Shown here one piece after another: positions 20,576 to 25,954 of a DNA stretch of 25,954 nucleotides. Each line of letters starts with the position of its first letter. Position 1 is the stretch's first letter. Both the position numbers and the translations under genes were made by a program. The notes beneath the pieces are model-generated. The model was not told the DNA's origin. It was given only the letters and a program-made list of their open reading frames with translations, and did no database searches. The stretch comes from CAZVJU01 sp964627195 (GTDB taxonomy: Bacteria > Patescibacteriota > Microgenomatia > UBA8517): positions 1-25,954 of the forward strand of contig CAZVJU010000016.1 in assembly GCA_964627195.1 (NCBI GenBank). The letters are read 5' to 3'.

Positions 20576-21757
20576 ATGGCTCTTCGTGTACTCATGTTAG
20601 GTTGGGAGTTGCCCCCTTTCAATAGCGGTGGGTTGGGAGAAGCATGTTTGGGATTGGCAAACGCATTAGCCAAAAAAGGGGTTGATTTAACTTTTGTGCT
20701 TCCGAGGAAAGTCGACATAACAGTCGACGGATGGAGATTAGTTTTTGCCGATGTTGATGAAGAAGTAGTTAAAACTCTTGGGGTATACACAACAGCCCTG
20801 CATTGGAGTAGTTTACTTAAAAAAGATGATTTGCCTCCGGATTTTGTTAGGGCTGCATTTAAATATGCTCAAATGGTAAGAAAGCTTGTTAAAAAACATG
20901 ACTCTGACATTATTCACGCACATGACTGGATGACATATCCATCAGGAATAGTTGCAAAAAGTGCTCTGGGTAAACCATTGGTCGCCCATGTGCATTCAAC
21001 TGAATTTGATAGGACAGGAGGTCATAATCCAAACCCTTATGTATATGCTATTGAGAGGGAGGGACTCCTTTGCGCAGACAGGGTTTTACCGGTCGGCGGA
21101 TTTATGAAGGACATATTGGTAAATAGTTATGGAGTTGATCAAGAAAAAATCAGAGTTATTTATAACGGTATTGACGAGGACTTTGGCCGCCGCTTACCTC
21201 CGGCTCTTACAAAATTCAAAGAACTCGGGTTTAAAATTGTGCTTTATTTGGGAAGAATAACCTTACAGAAAGGGCCTGAATATTTTGTTAGGTCAGCAAA
21301 GATAGTTTCGGCCCACTATCCCAAGACGTTATTTGTGGTTACAGGTTCCGGAGATATGCAAGGCTATATGATGGCAGAAGCGGCAAGTCTGAATGTTATG
21401 GATAAATTTTTATTTACAGGTTTTTTGAGGGGCGACGAAAGAAGACAGATTTTTCAGTCAGCTGATATTTACGTTATGCCTTCGGTTTCGGAACCTTTTG
21501 GGATAGTCGCACTTGAAGCAGCGGCTTCAGGTACCCCTGTACTTGTTTCAAAACAGTCCGGAGTTGCCGAAGTAATGAAGAATATTTTAAAAGTAGACTT
21601 TTGGGATGTCGAAGAAATGGCAAATAAAATACTGTGTGTTTTGGAATATGACGCATTGCCTGCCGATTTAAGAAGAGAAAGTGGTAAAGAAGTCAAAAAT
21701 TTCAGTTGGTCGCACGCGGCCGATGAAGTGCTTGGTGTCTACAATCAACTTGTTTAA
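20576..21757 (+). CDS. GT4-family glycosyltransferase (glycogen/starch synthase-like)
   Basis: A 393-aa GT-B retaining glycosyltransferase. The N-terminal domain opens with MLGWELPPFNSGGLGEACLGLANAL, the counterpart of the KxGGL donor-binding loop of GlgA. It also has IIHAHDWMT and VAHVHSTEFDR, both usual in GlgA/GT4. The C-terminal domain holds YLGRITLQKGPEYFV and the EPFGIVALEAAASGTPVL (E-x7-E) motif. It is shorter than bacterial GlgA (about 470 aa). The donor (ADP-, UDP- or GDP-glucose) cannot be read from sequence. The ATG at 20576 is chosen over a TTG 12 nt upstream. With GH57, GH15 and ROK behind it, a role in alpha-glucan synthesis is the best reading. Confidence 0.82.
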   Translation: MALRVLMLGWELPPFNSGGLGEACLGLANALAKKGVDLTFVLPRKVDITVDGWRLVFADVDEEVVKTLGVYTTALHWSSLLKKDDLPPDFVRAAFKYAQMVRKLVKKHDSDIIHAHDWMTYPSGIVAKSALGKPLVAHVHSTEFDRTGGHNPNPYVYAIEREGLLCADRVLPVGGFMKDILVNSYGVDQEKIRVIYNGIDEDFGRRLPPALTKFKELGFKIVLYLGRITLQKGPEYFVRSAKIVSAHYPKTLFVVTGSGDMQGYMMAEAASLNVMDKFLFTGFLRGDERRQIFQSADIYVMPSVSEPFGIVALEAAASGTPVLVSKQSGVAEVMKNILKVDFWDVEEMANKILCVLEYDALPADLRRESGKEVKNFSWSHAADEVLGVYNQLV

Positions 21758-21778
21758 CATTACTGTTTTTTTCTTTGT

Positions 21779-21807
21779 CTGAGTTTCTTTTTTAAAAAGA
21801 AACTCAG
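21779..21807. repeat. 14-bp-arm hairpin just upstream of the GH57 gene
   Basis: Arms CTGAGTTTCTTTTT and AAAAAGAAACTCAG flank a single T. It ends 8 nt before the GH57 ATG and is preceded by TTTCTTTGT. A near twin stands before the GH15 gene (23116-23145). Its AT centre and lack of a following T-run argue against a simple terminator. Confidence 0.75.
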
Positions 21808-21815
21808 AATAATGT

Positions 21816-23096
21816 ATGCCGTCAGTATGCCTTTATTTTCAGGTACATCAACCCCTCAGGATAAAAAGATATAGAATTTTTGATGTCGGCTGGGATCGTG
21901 ATTATTTTAACGACAAGGGAGAAAGCAACCTCAATAATAAGAAAGTTTTAGAAAAAGTTTCAAGAAAAAGTTACCTGCCTACTAATAACCTTTTATTACA
22001 ACTCTTAAAAAAACATCCCGAACTTAAAATTTCCTACTCTTTCTCGGGAATATTACTGGAGCAGTTGGAAGAGTATGCACCAAATGTTCTTGCATCATTC
22101 AAAAAGCTTGTTAAAACAGGGAGAGTTGAAATTTTAGCTGAAACTTATTATCACTCTTTGGCCTTTTTTTACTCGCGTAGTGAATTTGAAAGGCAGGTGG
22201 CGCTGCATGAAGAAAAGATCAGAAAACTTTTTGGAGTGACGCCGAGTGCCTTTCGGAATACCGAACTTGCCTACACCAACGAGTTAGGGATATGGGCTGA
22301 CAGTAAAGGCTATAAAGCAATTTTGGCCGAAGGCTGGGATGCATTTTTGGGTTGGCGCAGTCCCAACTTTGTTTACAAGCCTAAGGGAACAAAAAAGGTC
22401 AGACTGCTTTTGAAAAACTATAAATTGTCGGATGATATTGCCTTTCGTTTCTCTGAAAAAAGTTGGAAGGAATGGCCCCTGACAGCCGATAAATTTGCAT
22501 CCTGGGTATCAGCACTTAACGGTAACGGTCAGGTTATAAATCTTTTTATGGATTATGAAACGTTCGGGGAACATCAGTGGGAAGAGCATGGTATTTTTGA
22601 ATTCCTTAAAGAGCTGCCGGCACAAATTCTCAGGCATCCTGACAATGATTTTGTGACCGTGTCGGAGGCAGCGATGCGTTATCCGGCGATGGATGAGCTT
22701 GACGTTCCGACGGTTGTTACCTGGGCGGATACGGAAAGAGATCTCTCCGCATGGGTAGGTAACGCAATACAGACTTCGGCAATTAGTTTTCTTTATTCTC
22801 TTGAAGACAAAATCATTTCATCTGCCGACATGAAATTGATTGACAGTTGGAGGAAACTCCAGACTTCGGACCATTTCTACTACATGTGTACAAAATGGTT
22901 CTCTGACGGAGATGTTCATAAATATTTCAATCCTTACGAAAGTCCTTACGATGCCTTTATTTCATTTATGAACGCAGCCAGTGATTTAAAATTACGACTT
23001 GAAAGAAAAGATAAAAGAAAAAGACAACCCTTAAAGAGAAAGGGTTCTACTTCGAAGAAGAAAATTGAAATCGATCCTAAAATAGTGAATTTATAA
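21816..23096 (+). CDS. Glycoside hydrolase family 57 (alpha-amylase-like)
   Basis: A 426-aa GH57 enzyme acting on alpha-1,4 or alpha-1,6 glucans by a retaining mechanism. The first conserved region is YFQVHQPLRI near the N terminus. The nucleophile Glu lies in AFRNTELAYTNE (about 146-157) and the acid/base Asp in FMDYETFGEHQWEEHGIF. The late WADTERDLSAWVGNAIQ and MCTKWFSDGDVHKYFNPYESPYDAF match the amylase subgroup. A Lys/Arg-rich tail (about 403-420) may be disordered. No signal peptide is present, so it acts in the cytoplasm, fitting storage glucan turnover. It lies 58 bp after the glycosyltransferase, with a hairpin in the gap. Confidence 0.9.
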   Translation: MPSVCLYFQVHQPLRIKRYRIFDVGWDRDYFNDKGESNLNNKKVLEKVSRKSYLPTNNLLLQLLKKHPELKISYSFSGILLEQLEEYAPNVLASFKKLVKTGRVEILAETYYHSLAFFYSRSEFERQVALHEEKIRKLFGVTPSAFRNTELAYTNELGIWADSKGYKAILAEGWDAFLGWRSPNFVYKPKGTKKVRLLLKNYKLSDDIAFRFSEKSWKEWPLTADKFASWVSALNGNGQVINLFMDYETFGEHQWEEHGIFEFLKELPAQILRHPDNDFVTVSEAAMRYPAMDELDVPTVVTWADTERDLSAWVGNAIQTSAISFLYSLEDKIISSADMKLIDSWRKLQTSDHFYYMCTKWFSDGDVHKYFNPYESPYDAFISFMNAASDLKLRLERKDKRKRQPLKRKGSTSKKKIEIDPKIVNL

Positions 23097-23115
23097 TTTG
23101 TATCCTTTTCTTTGT

Positions 23116-23145
23116 CAGACTTTCTTTTTAAAAAAAGAAAGTCTG
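23116..23145. repeat. 14-bp-arm hairpin just upstream of the GH15 gene
   Basis: Arms CAGACTTTCTTTTT and AAAAAGAAAGTCTG flank AA. It ends 8 nt before the ATG at 23154, the same distance as its twin before GH57. The outer stem bases differ from the twin in a paired manner. Confidence 0.75.
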
Positions 23146-23153
23146 AGTCGAGT

Positions 23154-25136
23154 ATGCCCAAATCTATATCACTAGGTAACGGAGTGGTTCTAATCGGATT
23201 AAATCGTTTCGGCCAAGTAAAAGATTTTTACTTTCATTATGCAGGTTTGGAAAATCATGTTACAGAACATTTGACGCATAAAATTGGGATTTTTGTTGAA
23301 GATCGGTTCTCTTGGCTAGATGATGGGTCATGGGAATTTAGTATTTCAGCCAAAAAGGAAACGATGGCTTCCGATATCCGTGCGAAGAATGATGGTCTCG
23401 GGCTTGAATTACATTTTACAGACGCGCTCTATAATGAAAAAAACATCTTTCTGCGGGAAATTACCGTGAGAAATCTTTATGATCGTAAACGCAAAATAAA
23501 ACTCTATTTTAACCAGCAGTTTAATATTAGCCAAAAATTAGGCGGCGATACAGCTTACTACGATCCGAGAGGTGAAGTAATTATCCACTATAAAGGGAGA
23601 AGGGTTTTTCTGATAAATACTTTGTATGAAGATGAAGGATTTGACGACTATAGCGTAGGCCTTTTAGGCATCGAAGGAAAAGATGGTACCTACAAAGATG
23701 CCGAAGACGGAAATTTGTCAGGCAATCCTATCGAACATGGTAGTGTTGATTCGGTAATTGGTTTAAATTTGGAGATTTCTCCAAAAGAAGAAGAGATAAT
23801 TTATTACTGGATTTGTGTAGCAAAGTCGATAGATGTAGCGAAAGAACTCAACGAGGAAATTTTAAGCCGACACCCCAGTCAAATTATCGAATCAACCACT
23901 GATTACTGGAAAGCCTGGGTTAATGTACAAAATTTTAGTTTTTATGGGTTAGGGCCGGAAATTGTAGAACTTTTTAAACAGTCCCTTTTTAATATCCGGG
24001 CTCATGTATCGGATAATGGGGCGATAATAGCTTCGGGGGACTCTGAAATGCTTCAGTTTGGCCGTGACTATTACGAATATGTTTGGCCCCGTGATGCCGC
24101 TTTTGCAGCTCTCGCCTTGGAAAAAGCGGGAGATTTTAATGCCTCACGCCGCTTTTTTGACTTTTGTAATGACGTGATGACCGAGGAAGGCTTTTTTCTG
24201 CATAAATACAGGCCGGATAAAGCACTGGGATCTTCGTGGCATCCTTGGGTGAGTGGCGGAGTGAAACATTTTCCCATCCAGGAAGACGAAACCGCGATTG
24301 TAACCTATGCTTTGTGGGAACACTATGAATTGTCCCGTGATCTGGAATTTGTAGAAAGTGTTTACAATTCTTTGATTAAAAAATCTGCAGAATTCATGGT
24401 TTCCTTCAGGGACGAAAAGACTGGCCTTCCGAGAGCCAGTTATGATATTTGGGAGCGGGTTTATGGAATAAGTACTTATACTGCAAGTTCTGTCTACGGA
24501 GCACTTAAAGCCGCTTCAAAATTTGCAAAGCTTTTGGGTAAGGACGAGAGCGAGAAGAAATATTCTGAAGTAGCAGAAGATATCAAAAGAGCAATTCTCA
24601 AGTATCTGTACGATAAAGACGAAGGCATTTTTTATAAGTTAATTGACACAACAGAAGCTCATGCTTTAATTGATAAAACTATCGATATATCAAGTATCTA
24701 CGGTATTTATAAGTTTGAGGTTCTAGCGGTAGACGACCCTAAAGTTAAAACAGCAATGGAAAAAACTATTGAGAGACTGGAAGTAAAAACCGAAGTCGGA
24801 GGAATAGCACGCTTCGAAGGAGATTCTTACCATCATCAGGGAGGAAATTATCCCGGCAATCCTTGGGTAGTTGCCAGTATGTGGCTTGCCCAATATTATA
24901 TAGCAGGAGCTAAAAAAGAATCGGATATGGAAAATGTCCACAAATGGATTTCCTGGGTAGTAGCGCGTGCATCACTCTCCAAAACTTTACCGGAGCAATT
25001 TGATCCTTATACGGGTGCACATTTATCTGCCTCGCCTTTAGTTTGGAGTCATGCAGAGTTTGTAACTACAATAATTTTTTATCTTGAAAAGTTGGAAGAA
25101 TTGGGAGTGTGTAAAGCTTGTTATCCAATTACTTAA
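23154..25136 (+). CDS. Glycoside hydrolase family 15 (glucoamylase-like)
   Basis: A 660-aa inverting GH15 enzyme releasing glucose from glucan ends, with an N-terminal beta-sandwich domain (about 1-250) and a C-terminal (alpha/alpha)6 barrel. Barrel landmarks are YYEYVWPRDAAFAALAL, FPIQEDETAIVTYALW, the general-acid Glu in YDIWERVYGIST, and the general-base Glu in TLPEQFDPYTG near the C terminus. No signal peptide is seen, so it is cytoplasmic. I start at ATG 23154 rather than the in-frame TTG at 23112, because the extra 14 codons run through the hairpin and lie outside the family N terminus (SLGNGVVLIGLNRFGQV). Together with GH57 it would free glucose for the ROK kinase starting 1 bp after its stop. 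Confidence 0.92.
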   Translation: MPKSISLGNGVVLIGLNRFGQVKDFYFHYAGLENHVTEHLTHKIGIFVEDRFSWLDDGSWEFSISAKKETMASDIRAKNDGLGLELHFTDALYNEKNIFLREITVRNLYDRKRKIKLYFNQQFNISQKLGGDTAYYDPRGEVIIHYKGRRVFLINTLYEDEGFDDYSVGLLGIEGKDGTYKDAEDGNLSGNPIEHGSVDSVIGLNLEISPKEEEIIYYWICVAKSIDVAKELNEEILSRHPSQIIESTTDYWKAWVNVQNFSFYGLGPEIVELFKQSLFNIRAHVSDNGAIIASGDSEMLQFGRDYYEYVWPRDAAFAALALEKAGDFNASRRFFDFCNDVMTEEGFFLHKYRPDKALGSSWHPWVSGGVKHFPIQEDETAIVTYALWEHYELSRDLEFVESVYNSLIKKSAEFMVSFRDEKTGLPRASYDIWERVYGISTYTASSVYGALKAASKFAKLLGKDESEKKYSEVAEDIKRAILKYLYDKDEGIFYKLIDTTEAHALIDKTIDISSIYGIYKFEVLAVDDPKVKTAMEKTIERLEVKTEVGGIARFEGDSYHHQGGNYPGNPWVVASMWLAQYYIAGAKKESDMENVHKWISWVVARASLSKTLPEQFDPYTGAHLSASPLVWSHAEFVTTIIFYLEKLEELGVCKACYPIT

Positions 25137-25137
25137 T

Positions 25138-25954
25138 ATGTATTTACTGTTTGATATTGGCGGGACAAAAATGAGGTTAGCAAACTCATTTGATGGCGTA
25201 AACCTTCATGGTACAGAAGTTATTTTTACTCCTAAGGCTTTTGACAAAGCTATTGCCGTTATAGGTGATTATATAAGTAGAGTTGATTCTACACATGAGG
25301 ATAGAAGGGTTTGTTGCGGATTGCCGGGAGTTTTGGGGAAAGATAAAGAAATGCTTATTGCTGCACCCCACTTGTCCGATTGGGTTATGAAGCCGTTTAA
25401 AAAGCGAATATCGGAAATAATTCATGGCCCGATATATCTGGAAAATGATGCAAGCTTGGCAGGTTTGGGAGAATCAGTTATGGGTGCGGGCCGTGGTTTT
25501 TCTATCGTTGCATTTGTGACAGTTGGTACCGGGATTGGTGGAGCTAGAATTGTGAATAAGCGAATTGATGTGTCGTCCTATGGTTTTGAACCCGGGCATC
25601 AGGTTATCGATGTGGATGGATCACTCTGGGCAGACGCAGGAGGTAAACACCTTGAACTCGAAGATTGTGTTTCCGGATCGGCTCTTACTCTAAGATATAA
25701 TAAAAATCCTGAACAAATAGTAGAAGAATCTATCTGGAGGGAGATTGAAAAACTGCTCGGGGTTGGTCTTACAAATACGATAGTCCATTGGTCACCAGAA
25801 GTGGTTGTGCTTGGTGGAGGACTAGTACCCGGAGCAGTTTGCTTGATGATAGGGGAACCTGGGATAGGAAAGAGCACTTTGCTTACTCAGCTGGCGCTTA
25901 GGATGGGAACGGGCAAAAGTTCCGAACACTCGCTATCGCAAGGTTCGGAACTTG
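25138..25954 (+). CDS. ROK-family sugar kinase, joined in frame to RadA-like sequence (partial at window edge)
   Basis: An open frame to the window end (272 codons). Residues 1 to about 226 are a ROK kinase: LFDIGGTKMRLA (ATP loop), ENDASLAGLGE with the catalytic Asp, VTVGTGIGGARIVN and FEPGHQVID. The ROK zinc motif CxCGxxGC is absent (WADAGGKHLELEDC instead). Glucose is the likely substrate, given its place 1 bp after the GH15 gene. At EVVVLGGGL the sequence switches: VPGAVCLMIGEPGIGKSTLLTQLALRMG is the Walker A region of the DNA repair protein RadA/Sms, where LGGGLVPG is the normal lead-in. The final residues are encoded by a palindrome. It is either a chimeric gene or an assembly join. Confidence 0.75.
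   Translation, partial: MYLLFDIGGTKMRLANSFDGVNLHGTEVIFTPKAFDKAIAVIGDYISRVDSTHEDRRVCCGLPGVLGKDKEMLIAAPHLSDWVMKPFKKRISEIIHGPIYLENDASLAGLGESVMGAGRGFSIVAFVTVGTGIGGARIVNKRIDVSSYGFEPGHQVIDVDGSLWADAGGKHLELEDCVSGSALTLRYNKNPEQIVEESIWREIEKLLGVGLTNTIVHWSPEVVVLGGGLVPGAVCLMIGEPGIGKSTLLTQLALRMGTGKSSEHSLSQGSEL
25917..25953. repeat. Palindromic element at the right window edge
   Basis: AAGTTCCGAAC (25917-25927) and GTTCGGAACTT (25943-25953), an 11-bp perfect inverted repeat with a 15-nt loop. It is in frame and directly follows the RadA-like Walker A region, where RadA normally continues toward its SGEES motif. Confidence 0.75.

Noticed and set aside
23112..23153. TTG start for the GH15 protein
   Set aside because: The added codons are the hairpin itself; its twin before GH57 is clearly noncoding.
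25186..25877. Minus-strand ORFs opposite the ROK kinase
   Set aside because: They lie opposite a frame with full ROK motifs and show no recognisable domains.
1..25954. tRNA, rRNA or complete insertion sequence
   Set aside because: No cloverleaf with TTCGANTC-type arm, no rRNA core sequence and no transposase motif was found by eye on either strand.

Overview
The window looks like a chromosomal segment of a small, fast-evolving bacterium, most likely a Candidate Phyla Radiation (Patescibacteria) lineage and perhaps Microgenomates. This rests on protein character: a CPR-style SecA insertion, a membrane-anchored Clp-like AAA+ protein, a CPR-type ABC exporter and a compact GH57/GH15/ROK set. Other support is the moderate-to-low GC, few recognisable Shine-Dalgarno sites and short intergenic gaps. 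TGA is used as a normal stop, so this is not an SR1/Gracilibacteria code. The lineage is an inference; no rRNA is present.

Layout. 1-296 is noncoding. 297-2285 holds a histidine phosphatase and serS. rarA (minus) and an ABC exporter (plus) diverge near 3.6 kb, followed by a spermidine-synthase-like methyltransferase and secA (to 9077). 9.2-13.5 kb is accessory: a putative metallopeptidase, a Fic protein, a small secreted protein, a DsbA-like thioredoxin-fold protein and a YdjM-like membrane hydrolase. A Glu/Leu dehydrogenase (13.5-14.8 kb) faces a minus-strand operon kbl-tdh-(phosphothreonine-lyase-like protein). A membrane-anchored two-AAA protein follows. The window ends in a carbohydrate cluster: GT4 glycosyltransferase, GH57, GH15 and a ROK kinase that appears joined to RadA sequence at the right edge.

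How the genes work together. kbl and tdh convert threonine to glycine and acetyl-CoA, and the nearby dehydrogenase can deaminate amino acids. The GT4-GH57-GH15-ROK run reads as synthesis and breakdown of an alpha-glucan followed by glucose phosphorylation. SecA, the DsbA-like protein and the secreted protein belong to export and envelope functions.

What stands out. (1) A family of exactly 30-bp double hairpins, each two 6-bp stems with 3-nt loops, sits in frame inside four genes (serS, the dehydrogenase, tdh and a secreted-protein gene) and once between genes. Stem sequences vary but stay paired. (2) Several other palindromic elements are also inserted in frame (rarA, the secA linker, the radA-like end, the phosphatase N terminus). 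(3) The secA 3' end is followed by two further copies of its own C-terminal tail, each with a stop and differing mainly at synonymous positions. (4) The last gene is a ROK-RadA chimera joined at a shared GGG motif. (5) Several genes have a -10 box placed so that transcription would begin at or next to the start codon, which suggests leaderless mRNAs.
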